64,000 bases of DNA from Phycisphaerales bacterium. Lineage in GTDB: Bacteria; Planctomycetota; Phycisphaerae; Sedimentisphaerales; UBA12454. Each line of letters starts with the position of its first letter. The first letter of the stretch is position 1. This document shows, in pieces, positions 40,124 to 49,900 of this stretch. A program made the position numbers and the translations under genes. The stretch covers positions 209,666 to 273,665 of the forward strand of contig PLMU01000006.1 of the NCBI GenBank assembly GCA_003142595.1, given 5' to 3'. Below the pieces are notes generated by a model. That model did not search any database. It saw only the letters and a program-made list of their open reading frames with translations, and was not told the origin of the DNA.

Positions 40124-42466
40124 TCATACATTAATTTTATTTTCCACAACTTTTGCTGTTACCGCAACAGGCATTGTAAACCAGAACGTGCAGCCTTTGC
40201 CGTATTCCGATTCAATGCCAATTTGTCCGCCATGACGTTCTACAATCTTCTTGCAGACGGCCAGCCCAATTCCTGTTCCCTCGTATTCGCTTCTCGAATG
40301 CAGACGCTTAAACATAACGAATATCGCCTGCTGATACTCGGGCTTAATGCCTATGCCGTTATCCGTTACATTTATCCTTACCGTACCGTTGCCGGCAGAT
40401 TTGCTGGTTATAGTTATGCGTGGAATATTGCCCTTCGCCTGGTATTTAATACCGTTGGCAATGAGGTTCTGCATAAGCTGGCGTATCTGAACAGGGTCTG
40501 CCGCAACTGATGGCAGAGACTCAGGTATTTCCATTGCTACCTGTTTTTCCTGCAGTACTATCGACAGTTCAAGCTGCTGGAGCTGTTTGACAATTTCATT
40601 AAGGTCGACAACCTCCGGCGGATTCGTTTTTGTGCTCACCCTTGAATATACAAGCAATCCTTCAATCATTTTATTCATTCGCTGAGCACCATCTATCATA
40701 AACTGCAGGTTTTCAGCGTCTTCAGACTCAAGTTTTCCACCAAGAGATTTTTGCAGCATATCGCCGAATGCCGCCACTTTCCGTAATGGCTCACGTAAGT
40801 CGTGTGATGCTATATAGACGAAGTTCTTCATTTCCTGGTTGGCTTCTTCAAGCTCATGGTTGAGTTTTTCCTTCTCTTCTTCCGCTTTCTTACGGTCAGT
40901 AATATCCTCGTATGAGCCCAGGATTCCGACTACATTACCGTTTGCGTCATGCAGCGGTATCTTGTTTGTATCAATCCACGCCTGTTTTCCGTCGGCTTGT
41001 TTCTGCTGTTCAATAATATGATATTGAGGCATATTGGTATCCATAACCTTGTTGTCGTATTCACGGTAAGAAGCCGCCTCTTCTTTTTTCCAGGCAAGGT
41101 CATTATCCGTTTTTCCCACTACTTCCTCAGGTTTACTAAACCCTGCGGCTTTTGCGAAATTGGAATTACAGCCGAGGTAAGTCAGATTCCTGTCTTTCCA
41201 GAATATGAACTGCGGTATGTTGTTCATAACAATCTGCAGCATCTGTTTGGACTCTTTCAGGGCACGTTCGGCTATCTTCTTGTCCGTGACATCTCTGAAA
41301 CTCCATACCCTGCCTACTACCTTATTGTCGATTCTCTGGGGCTGAGAGCATCTTTCATATACCCTGCCGTCCTTGAATTCAACAATGTCCAGCGATGACG
41401 CCAGAGGATTTGAATATAATCTTTTAACTTCTGATATGAATTTTTCAGGATTTATCAACTGGTCCAGCACAGATGTAAGTATTTTGTCAAAATCTTTCGT
41501 TGCAGCCAGGCTTTCAGAAATCTGCCACAACTGCAGGAACTTCTGATTATAGCTGGCAACTTTTCCGTTTAGGTCAACAACAAGGATGCCATCCGTGGTT
41601 GACTCCAGTGTCGCGCTATGCAAAGACAATAATTGCGTTAAATCTTCCTGTGCCTTCCTGCGGTCGGTGATTTCCTTCGTCATCTGCTCATTGGCTTTAC
41701 TGAGCTCTACGGTGCGCTCTTCGACTTTCACTTCCAATTCCTGTTTGGCAACGATTAATTCGGAGTCTCGTTCCTGAATTTGCTCCAACATTTCATTGAA
41801 AGCGTCGATAAGCGAACCAATCTCATCGTCGCTTTGCTTTACAGCACGGGCTGAATAGTCTTTCTTTTCTGAAACAGCTTTTGCCACACCGGCCAGACTT
41901 AAAATCGGCGTGGAAATTACCGCTTGAAGCCGTGCCGACACAAGAAATACCGCCAGTAATGAAATAATAATAACGGTTATAATTATCTGGATGCCGTGCA
42001 TTAACGATTCGTGTATAGAATTCAAATCTGACTGAAGACAGATTGTGCCTATTATTTCATTGTCGAGGATAATGGGTGCAAATACTATCAGTGAGTCATT
42101 GTCGAAAACAACTGAGGCCTTCTTGAACTCGGTTGGCGTCACAGGATTTGTATTTTTATCTCGATAATAAGTCGCGAATAGCTCATTATTTCCATTATAA
42201 ATACTGCCCAATATCATAGATGAATCCACATGAAGCGCTTGTAGTACTTTTTCGGCATCTTTGCTGTCCTGGAATGTCAGGGATGCCTTACAATTTTCCG
42301 ATAGCATTGCTGCGCGAGCTGACATAACCTTCACCATATTGTTGCGAATCGAGTTCCGCTCCCAGCCCAGAAATGCTATCCCCGCCAGCACAAGTCCGGT
42401 TGTGCATGCCGCTATGACTATCGTCATCAGCTTGTATTTAATCGTCATGTTTCGGAAAATAGTCAT
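40124..42466 (-). CDS. HAMP/PAS sensor histidine kinase
   Basis: CHASE-like periplasmic part, HAMP, PAS domains, ASHDLREPLRKV, GTGIGLAVCKKIV. Confidence 0.93.
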   Translation of the reverse strand: MTIFRNMTIKYKLMTIVIAACTTGLVLAGIAFLGWERNSIRNNMVKVMSARAAMLSENCKASLTFQDSKDAEKVLQALHVDSSMILGSIYNGNNELFATYYRDKNTNPVTPTEFKKASVVFDNDSLIVFAPIILDNEIIGTICLQSDLNSIHESLMHGIQIIITVIIISLLAVFLVSARLQAVISTPILSLAGVAKAVSEKKDYSARAVKQSDDEIGSLIDAFNEMLEQIQERDSELIVAKQELEVKVEERTVELSKANEQMTKEITDRRKAQEDLTQLLSLHSATLESTTDGILVVDLNGKVASYNQKFLQLWQISESLAATKDFDKILTSVLDQLINPEKFISEVKRLYSNPLASSLDIVEFKDGRVYERCSQPQRIDNKVVGRVWSFRDVTDKKIAERALKESKQMLQIVMNNIPQFIFWKDRNLTYLGCNSNFAKAAGFSKPEEVVGKTDNDLAWKKEEAASYREYDNKVMDTNMPQYHIIEQQKQADGKQAWIDTNKIPLHDANGNVVGILGSYEDITDRKKAEEEKEKLNHELEEANQEMKNFVYIASHDLREPLRKVAAFGDMLQKSLGGKLESEDAENLQFMIDGAQRMNKMIEGLLVYSRVSTKTNPPEVVDLNEIVKQLQQLELSIVLQEKQVAMEIPESLPSVAADPVQIRQLMQNLIANGIKYQAKGNIPRITITSKSAGNGTVRINVTDNGIGIKPEYQQAIFVMFKRLHSRSEYEGTGIGLAVCKKIVERHGGQIGIESEYGKGCTFWFTMPVAVTAKVVENKINV

Positions 42467-42469
42467 ATA

Positions 42470-43084
42470 TTAATTTTTTAACTCCTGAGAAGATTTTTCT
42501 CCAATTACTCTCTTGGCGAGCCTTAAAAGCTGCGACCTGATTTGAAGTTTGGATTGTTCTGCGTTAGTCTGGCTTATTTCAAATCTGACTTTTTCTTCTT
42601 CAAGAACGAAATTAATAATACCGCCGCTGGATTCGAGGAATCCGGGCATATCGCCAACTATCAGGACATTATTGTTTTTAACCAAATCTGCTATTTCTTT
42701 TGCAACCGCCTTCTCCGAACTGCATATAAACAATAAATGGCATTTTCTGATTTCTTCGAATTCCTTATCCATCCCGGCCTTATCTGATTTCTTTATCTCC
42801 TCGAGTCCCTTAAATCGTTTTACAACGACTTTTCTGCCGTTAACCTGTTTATCTTTTACAGGTTCAAATGCGTTTTCAAATGGGTCTTTGCCAATAATGC
42901 CTATGATTATTGGTTCACTGGCAGCCGGCATTTTTTCCGCCGGCCAATCAACGAACATAATGAAGTTATACAGAAATGCCGCCTTAACCTGGTATTCGCG
43001 GGTGGATGCAGAATCGCCATACGCTTGAGGCACCGCAAGCATAGTCAAAATTACAAATATAAAGATGTATACTCTTATTTTCAT
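42470..43084 (-). CDS. YfiR family (DUF4154) periplasmic protein
   Basis: YQVKAAFLYNFIMFVDWPAEKMP; IGIIGKDPFENAFE; ESSGGIINFVLEEEKVRFEIS. Confidence 0.88.
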   Translation of the reverse strand: MKIRVYIFIFVILTMLAVPQAYGDSASTREYQVKAAFLYNFIMFVDWPAEKMPAASEPIIIGIIGKDPFENAFEPVKDKQVNGRKVVVKRFKGLEEIKKSDKAGMDKEFEEIRKCHLLFICSSEKAVAKEIADLVKNNNVLIVGDMPGFLESSGGIINFVLEEEKVRFEISQTNAEQSKLQIRSQLLRLAKRVIGEKSSQELKN

Positions 43085-43542
43085 TCGAAGTTAACTAACC
43101 ACCTTTATATAATCACAGTGATCTTTTTCATATATTACCTGTACCCCCAAAATCGGTATAAATTAGATGCTTGTTAATGAAATATCGGTTTATCTCAAAA
43201 AAACGCGTAAAATTTACATAAAGGGAAAACTTATCGGGCGTTTGTGTAATACCGATTTTATTGAAAGCAATCTCAACGGATATGCGTCTGGACACATCTC
43301 CTAACTGGGGACTTTTATTATTTTAAAAAAATTTTATACAGGTATGGTATTGTAATTATTATTTATTTTTCTTTTGTCTGATATGTCATCGGATATCGCG
43401 AATTTTACCAAAAAGCCCGTTATCAGTACTGGGAACGAGGTTTTTCGACATTTTGAGGCATTATATTTTAGAACTTAATAATTGTTTTAGCATCAATCTG
43501 ATTTTTATCAGTCTTCATCTTTCATCTCTAAATTTCATTGAG

Positions 43543-43568
43543 CCGCGTTATCAGTATTGATAACGCGG
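43543..43568. promoter_or_regulatory. perfect 11-bp stem hairpin upstream of TonB receptor
   Basis: CCGCGTTATCA-GTAT-TGATAACGCGG. Confidence 0.6.
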
Positions 43569-43723
43569 TTTAGAAATTCACAAAATGTGGCTTTATAATA
43601 TGTTCTTTTTTTTTTTATTATTTATTCATTATCCACATAATATTTATTTAATTAACCCCTTTATTAAGACGATATTATACACAGTCGTAATATTGTTGGG
43701 TTAAATATTGGAGAGATCTTAAT

Positions 43724-46078
43724 ATGTGTAACACAAAGGACAAAATCCACAGATTGGGACCGGTCATCAATATCATTGCGTCCGCGTTAATCGTTATGGC
43801 TGTTACGTCTGACGCTTTTGGCGCTGACACCTCGGATTCAAATCTATTCAATATGTCGCTTGAGCAGTTAATGGATGTTGGAGTTTACGCCCCTGCTACT
43901 CTTACTGAAAAAAACATATTGAAAACTCCTGCCAGCGTGACTGTCATCACTTCTGAAGATATTGCCGTAACACCTGCACGGAACATATTGGATTTGATGG
44001 AAATTTACGTCCCCGGAATGCTATATCTGAATCACAGCATGGGCCCCGAAATAGGTATGCGCGGAATAATCGCCGACAAACCATACAAATTTCTGGTCAA
44101 TGTCGACGGTATAAACGTCAATATCAAATCGACATACGGTGCTCGTCTGGAGTTATTGAACTGGGAATTGAGCGATATTGACCGCATTGAAGTTGTGCGT
44201 GGTCCCGGCTCGGTTACTTATGGGCCAGGCGCAATCGGCGGTGTTATCAATATCTACACCAAAAGTGCCAAACAGGCCCCCGGCCTTGAATTCGGCGGAT
44301 CATACTGGGGCAAATACAACAGTGTTGGCAATTATGTCAGCTACGGACGTGTCAAAGATGATTTCGAACTTTACACCTATTTCAGCGTTGTTGACACGTC
44401 AGGAATCAAAAGCCCGGACATCTTTGGCAGCGACAAGGGAACGGTAAACGGAGTAGCTAATGTACCTAGAGCTGGTTATCTCGGCAAAAACTTTGCTTAC
44501 GGCGCCGCGCCACCTGCCACATATATGGGAGATTACTTTAACCAGCCTCAAATAAAAGCGCATCTCGATATTAAATTCCATGACGAATGGCGATTCTGGG
44601 CTCGTTATGCAACTGAATCTTCTCAGGTAATGCAGGGATCTGCGAGACAAATTCTCGTTAATGGTCAGTATGAAGACCTTTACCTGTCGCAATTCCGTTA
44701 TTTTCAACTTGCTCTGGAAAATCAACACACTATTAACAAAGACTGGGAATTGAAATCGACGTTCGGTCTTAGTTCAACTGATATACGCGATATTCAACAA
44801 AAGTATGCCGTTACCGGTGACCCACAAAACAATCTGCTAAATTACGGCATGATGTACTCGGAGTGGAAATATTCTGCTCAGTTTATGTTAAATTACAAGC
44901 CGGAAGATAAAAAAATCAAGGGAGCATTGGGCTTTGAGACGAGTTACAACCTCATCCGCCCGTCATGGGGAAAAAATAAAGACAATGGACTGCGGCTTGG
45001 TAGCGAATATGGAATCATCAGTGGTCCATCTTCAGAGGCCTATGGATCCGACACCACTATCGGACAGATAAAGTACACTTCATCGAATAACAAATACTAT
45101 CCTGTGGGCAATGGATTTGAATCTTTGAACCATGCCTTTATCGGCGAATTGAATATGGAATTAACTCCGAAGACAACGATGATATTGTCCGGCCGTTTCG
45201 ATAAAGATACTTATACCCATTATATGTTCTCCCCGCGGTTGGCCTTGATTCATGAACTTAAAAAAGATGAATACCTGAAGTTTATTATCCAGCGGTCCGT
45301 CCGAATGAATACCCTGGATGAATTATACATAAACAATAAGAGTGGGAAAACCAACTTCCCTGAAAAACTCGATATGCTCGAACTCATATGGTCGAAAAAA
45401 CTAAACGACCGCTGGTTCGTCCAGACGTCTGCCTACTGGAGTAAGGATAAGGCTATTGCATGGAATGGGGCTACCAACGTGAGAGCCGCTGCTCCTGTTG
45501 GAACACTGGAACTTTTCGGAATAGAAGCTGAAGTAAAATATCAGAAAGACAACGTCACTTTAGGAATAAATCATTCGCTTGCGAAACAACTGTCCTTTAA
45601 ATTAGCCAAAGGTGTTACAGGCTCCGGTATCAGCTATTCAGATTACTCCGATAGTACCATTAAGATAGGGTCACAAGGAAACGACTTAAGTAACTGGGCT
45701 AACCAGGCGACGAAACTTTATACTAATATTGACCTCCTCGAGAAGAAGATTACCCTTCACGGAGATATGATGGCCTTTTGGGGCTTTCAGGGTTATAAAG
45801 ACGGCTTGGAAGCATTTGAAAGAGCCGGTGGAGATGCCGCGAGCATTCAAAAAATTAAAGACCAGGATGCCTTTGGTGCTGAGGTCAAAGCCAACGTTTC
45901 ATTAACCTGGCATGTCAATAAATCAGCAGACTTTATGGTATTTGTCCAAAATATCCCGGTTTTTGGAGGCAACAAAAGATATGCGTATTCGTCCGGTCAG
46001 AAAAACGTCTACGCGGACAAAACCTCTTGGATTGAAGAACCGCTGGTTGTGGGCGTCACCTACAAAATACGGTTCTAA
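43724..46078 (+). CDS. TonB-dependent receptor
   Basis: TPASVTVITSEDIAVTPARNILDLMEIYVPGM; plug IEVVRGPGSVTYGPGAIGGVINIYTK; C-terminal aromatic F. Confidence 0.92.
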   Translation: MCNTKDKIHRLGPVINIIASALIVMAVTSDAFGADTSDSNLFNMSLEQLMDVGVYAPATLTEKNILKTPASVTVITSEDIAVTPARNILDLMEIYVPGMLYLNHSMGPEIGMRGIIADKPYKFLVNVDGINVNIKSTYGARLELLNWELSDIDRIEVVRGPGSVTYGPGAIGGVINIYTKSAKQAPGLEFGGSYWGKYNSVGNYVSYGRVKDDFELYTYFSVVDTSGIKSPDIFGSDKGTVNGVANVPRAGYLGKNFAYGAAPPATYMGDYFNQPQIKAHLDIKFHDEWRFWARYATESSQVMQGSARQILVNGQYEDLYLSQFRYFQLALENQHTINKDWELKSTFGLSSTDIRDIQQKYAVTGDPQNNLLNYGMMYSEWKYSAQFMLNYKPEDKKIKGALGFETSYNLIRPSWGKNKDNGLRLGSEYGIISGPSSEAYGSDTTIGQIKYTSSNNKYYPVGNGFESLNHAFIGELNMELTPKTTMILSGRFDKDTYTHYMFSPRLALIHELKKDEYLKFIIQRSVRMNTLDELYINNKSGKTNFPEKLDMLELIWSKKLNDRWFVQTSAYWSKDKAIAWNGATNVRAAAPVGTLELFGIEAEVKYQKDNVTLGINHSLAKQLSFKLAKGVTGSGISYSDYSDSTIKIGSQGNDLSNWANQATKLYTNIDLLEKKITLHGDMMAFWGFQGYKDGLEAFERAGGDAASIQKIKDQDAFGAEVKANVSLTWHVNKSADFMVFVQNIPVFGGNKRYAYSSGQKNVYADKTSWIEEPLVVGVTYKIRF

Positions 46079-46198
46079 TTTTACTTAGCCGCCGTCTATT
46101 GGAAGCATAATTCCTATATAGACTTATAGATGCTAAAAATTTAGCTTTTATATTCGCTCGTTATAAGATAAAATCCACGCTTTAATACGTGGATTTTT

Positions 46199-48598
46199 AT
46201 GAGCGAAAAATTAAAACTAATTGACATTGTAAACATTGACCCTGTTTTTGAAGGCGGCCAGCCCAGCTTATCTGAAGAGCCAAAGGAAATAAAACTCCCC
46301 GAAGTCATTGGCATTCTGCCGGTCCGCAATGCCGTTGTATTCCCCGGCACAGTTATGCCGCTTGCCGTCGGCCGCCTCAAGAGCCAGAAATTGCTTGAAG
46401 ACTCAAAAACCGGCGATGCCGTAATTGGACTTGTCACACAAAAAAATTCCAGTGTCGACAACCCGACCATAAACGACATTTTCAAAATCGGCACTGCTTC
46501 TTCGATTCTAAAAGTCGTCAAACTCCCGCAGGGCTCGGTCAACGTTATCGTGCACGGCCTGATAAGATTCAAAATTATAGAGGTTGTTTCCGAAGAGCCT
46601 TATCTTAAAGTCAAAATTCAGCCGCTTACTTCTAAAACCAAAATTACAAAAAAGCTCAAGGCACTGATGATAAGCGTCCGTGACGCAGCCAATAAAGTAA
46701 TACATCTTAGTCCAAACGTGCCGGAAGAAGCCTCTATTCTTCTTGAGAATATTGAGACCCCTTCTGCTCTTGCCGATTTTCTGGCCGCTAATCTCAGCAT
46801 TGCAATCCCGGAAAAGCAGCAGCTTCTCGAAGAGCTTGATGCAAAAAAGAGGCTTGAAAAAATTTCTCTCGTCCTTGCCAATCAACTGGAAGTTCTCGAA
46901 TTAAGTCATAAAATCCAGGGCCAAGTCAAACAGTCCGTCGAGAAAAACCAGCGTGAATACTTCCTGCAGGAACAGCTAAAGGCCATTCAGACCGAGCTCG
47001 GCCAGGACGACAAAAGAACCGAAGACCTAAAGGACCTCAAAGAGAAAATCAAAAAGGCAAAGATGCCTGCAGCAGTCGAGGCTGAGGCATTTTCCGAGCT
47101 TGACCGCCTGACCAAAACACCGCAGGCCTCCCCGGACTACGGCGTAATCAGAACATATCTTGACTGGATATGCGAATTGCCGTGGGATATAAGCACTGTT
47201 GATTCTCTGGACATCAAAAAATCACAAAAAATACTGGAGAAAGACCATTACGGCCTTGATAAAGTTAAAAAACGGGTCCTTGAATTCCTGGCCGTAAAAA
47301 AACTCAACCCAGCCGGCAAAAGCCCTATTTTATGTTTTGTTGGTCCGCCCGGCGTCGGCAAAACAAGTCTTGGCAAATCTATCGCTCGCGCAATGCAGCG
47401 AAAATTCATAAGAATCTCCCTTGGCGGAATTAGAGATGAGGCCGATATCAGGGGACATCGAAGAACATATATTGGTGCCCTTCCGGGAAGAATCCTGCAG
47501 GAGCTGAGAAAATGCGGCAGTAAAAATCCGGTATTTATGCTTGACGAAATGGACAAAATCGGTGCCGATTTCAGGGGAGACCCCGCCAGTGCTCTGCTGG
47601 AGGTGCTCGACCCGGAGCAGAACAATACTTTTACCGACCATTATCTTGACCAGCCGTTCGACCTTTCCAGTGTTATGTTTATCGGCACAGCAAATTATAC
47701 TGAACCTATCCCCCCTGCCCTGATGGACAGAATGGAGATTATCGAGCTGCCGGGTTACACTGAAAATGAGAAATTGAATATCGCAAAGAAGTATCTCATT
47801 CCGCGTCAATTGACCGAGAACGGCCTGGGCGAAAACAAGCTCCAGATTACCGACGATGCTGCCAGCGAGATTATTCGCCGTTATACTGCCGAAGCGGGCG
47901 TTCGCAATCTTGAGCGGAACATTGCGGCCATTTGCCGTTCAGTCGCTACAGAGGTTGCCAAGGGACGAACCCGTTCGACAACCATCTCGAAAGAGCAGTT
48001 GTATAAAATTCTCGGCCCCATAAGGCACGAATCCGAGCTTGCGATGCGGACAGCTGTGCCGGGCGTTGCTACCGGTCTTGCATATACTCCGTATGGCGGC
48101 GAAATTCTGTTTGTGGAGTCCGCGTCGATGCCGGGCAAGGGTGGGCTTATTCTTACCGGCCAGATTGGCGAGGTGATGAAGGAAAGCGCACAGGCTGCCT
48201 TTTCAATTGTGAAGGAGAACTTCAAAAGTTTCGACATTAATCCGACGCGTTTTGCAAAGCAGGATTTTCACATACACGTCCCTGCTGGCGCAGTCCCCAA
48301 GGACGGCCCCAGTGCCGGCACAGCGATATTTACTTCTATTGTTTCGCTTTTGACAAACACTCCTGCCAAACCTGAAGTTGCAATGACAGGTGAAATAACT
48401 CTCAAGGGGCATGTTTTGCCTATTGGCGGTTTGAAGGAAAAAATTCTTGCCGCTAAGCAGGCTGGGATCAAGATGGTCATTCTGCCATTCAGGAACAAGA
48501 AGAATATGGTTGAAGTGCCTAAAGAGGCGAAAAAAGGAATGAAATTTGTCTTTGTCAAAAAAGTCCAGGAAGTACTAAAATACGCCTTGCAGAAATAA
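46199..48598 (+). CDS. lon: ATP-dependent Lon protease
   Basis: GPPGVGKTSLGKSIARAMQRKFIRISLGGIRDEADIRGHRRTYIGALPG; PKDGPSAGTAIFTSIVS. Confidence 0.97.
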   Translation: MSEKLKLIDIVNIDPVFEGGQPSLSEEPKEIKLPEVIGILPVRNAVVFPGTVMPLAVGRLKSQKLLEDSKTGDAVIGLVTQKNSSVDNPTINDIFKIGTASSILKVVKLPQGSVNVIVHGLIRFKIIEVVSEEPYLKVKIQPLTSKTKITKKLKALMISVRDAANKVIHLSPNVPEEASILLENIETPSALADFLAANLSIAIPEKQQLLEELDAKKRLEKISLVLANQLEVLELSHKIQGQVKQSVEKNQREYFLQEQLKAIQTELGQDDKRTEDLKDLKEKIKKAKMPAAVEAEAFSELDRLTKTPQASPDYGVIRTYLDWICELPWDISTVDSLDIKKSQKILEKDHYGLDKVKKRVLEFLAVKKLNPAGKSPILCFVGPPGVGKTSLGKSIARAMQRKFIRISLGGIRDEADIRGHRRTYIGALPGRILQELRKCGSKNPVFMLDEMDKIGADFRGDPASALLEVLDPEQNNTFTDHYLDQPFDLSSVMFIGTANYTEPIPPALMDRMEIIELPGYTENEKLNIAKKYLIPRQLTENGLGENKLQITDDAASEIIRRYTAEAGVRNLERNIAAICRSVATEVAKGRTRSTTISKEQLYKILGPIRHESELAMRTAVPGVATGLAYTPYGGEILFVESASMPGKGGLILTGQIGEVMKESAQAAFSIVKENFKSFDINPTRFAKQDFHIHVPAGAVPKDGPSAGTAIFTSIVSLLTNTPAKPEVAMTGEITLKGHVLPIGGLKEKILAAKQAGIKMVILPFRNKKNMVEVPKEAKKGMKFVFVKKVQEVLKYALQK

Positions 48599-48638
48599 TG
48601 ATTGTTTTCTGGAACTTAAAGGCTAAAATGAGAGTTTG

Positions 48639-48713
48639 CGGGGCGTAGCGCAGTTTGGCTAGCGCGTCGGACTGGGGGTCCGAAGGTCGCAGGTTCAAGT
48701 CCTGTCGCCCCGA
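48639..48713 (+). tRNA. tRNA-Pro (anticodon GGG)
   Basis: CGGGGCG/CGCCCCG acceptor stem, TCGGA-CTGGGGG-TCCGA anticodon arm, GGTTCAAGTCC T-arm. Confidence 0.95.
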
Positions 48714-48739
48714 TTTTTCCGCTGAAACAATGGCGGGAG

Positions 48740-49720
48740 TTGAATCTATTGAAAATTCAATGCCAATTATGTCCGAAACAGTGTTTTATTAATCCTGGCC
48801 AAAGTGGCGGATGCCGGGTAAGAATAAACATTGACGGCATTTTGCGAACAGTTGTGTATTCCTATCCCTGCTCGATGCATATTGACCCAGTAGAGAAGAA
48901 ACCATTTTTTCATTTTCTGCCCGGCACAAGCACCTTTTCGCTGGCAACTGTCGGCTGCAATCTTCACTGCAAAAACTGCCAGAACTGGGAAATCTCGCAG
49001 CTCAATCCCGAAGACAGCCAGGCTGCTTTTTGTCCCCCCGATAAACTTGTCGAACTTGCCAAAAGCAATAATTGCCCATCGTTATCCTATACATATACCG
49101 ACCCCGTAGTTTACTATGAATACGCATTGGACAGCTCAAAACTTGCAAAAGCCGCCGGCCTCCGCAACACGCTCGTTACCGCAGGATACATAAATAAAGA
49201 ACCTTTGAAGCAGCTTCTTAAATTCGTAGATGCCGCCAGGATAGACCTTAAATCAATGTCTGATGATTTTTACAAAGACATCTGCTCGGCAACTTTAAAA
49301 CCTGTTCTCGATTCTCTTGTTCTGACAAAATCAAGCGGCGTTCATCTTGAAGTTATAAATCTTGTTATCCCAACTCTCAACGACAGTCCCGAGCAGATTC
49401 GCACTCTTGCCCGCTGGGTAAAGTCTAATCTTGGCGCCGATACGCCTTTGCATTTCTCGCGGTTTTATCCGCAATACAAAATGCAATATCTGCCTTCGAC
49501 CTCTGCCGAAACTCTCGACACTGCCCGCCAGATAGCGTTTAGCGAAGGAATGCAATACGTTTATATCGGCAACATCACCAGCAAAGAAGGCCAAAATACC
49601 TATTGTCCCGGCTGCAAAACTCTGCTCATCGAGCGAAGCGGCTTTACAGTCTTGAAAAATCAGCTGAAAAATGGAACCTGCCCATCCTGCGGCAAAGAAA
49701 TTTACGGAGTTTGGAAATGA
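48740..49720 (+). CDS. amrS: AmmeMemoRadiSam system radical SAM enzyme
   Basis: CQLCPKQCFINPGQSGGCRVR; VGCNLHCKNCQNWEISQ CxxxCxxC; HFSRFYPQYKMQYLPSTS; TTG start. Confidence 0.9.
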   Translation: MNLLKIQCQLCPKQCFINPGQSGGCRVRINIDGILRTVVYSYPCSMHIDPVEKKPFFHFLPGTSTFSLATVGCNLHCKNCQNWEISQLNPEDSQAAFCPPDKLVELAKSNNCPSLSYTYTDPVVYYEYALDSSKLAKAAGLRNTLVTAGYINKEPLKQLLKFVDAARIDLKSMSDDFYKDICSATLKPVLDSLVLTKSSGVHLEVINLVIPTLNDSPEQIRTLARWVKSNLGADTPLHFSRFYPQYKMQYLPSTSAETLDTARQIAFSEGMQYVYIGNITSKEGQNTYCPGCKTLLIERSGFTVLKNQLKNGTCPSCGKEIYGVWK

Positions 49721-49899
49721 CACGACGCCAATTTATCCAATTTGTTCTAAAAACAGCTTCAGCTTTTGCTATTGCTGCGTATTTTTTAGGCGAAAAAGTT
49801 TCACCTCGAAAATTCATCTATGCCCTTCGGCACAAAACGTATCCGGGTACTGTAAAACCCTTATCAGATATTAATACTCAGGAAAAATGGAGCGGTTAA
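49717..49899 (+). CDS. 60-aa protein with twin-arginine-like N-terminus
   Basis: MTRRQFIQFVLKTASAFAIAAYFLG; ATGA overlap with preceding gene. Confidence 0.6.
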   Translation: MTRRQFIQFVLKTASAFAIAAYFLGEKVSPRKFIYALRHKTYPGTVKPLSDINTQEKWSG

Positions 49900-49900
49900 A

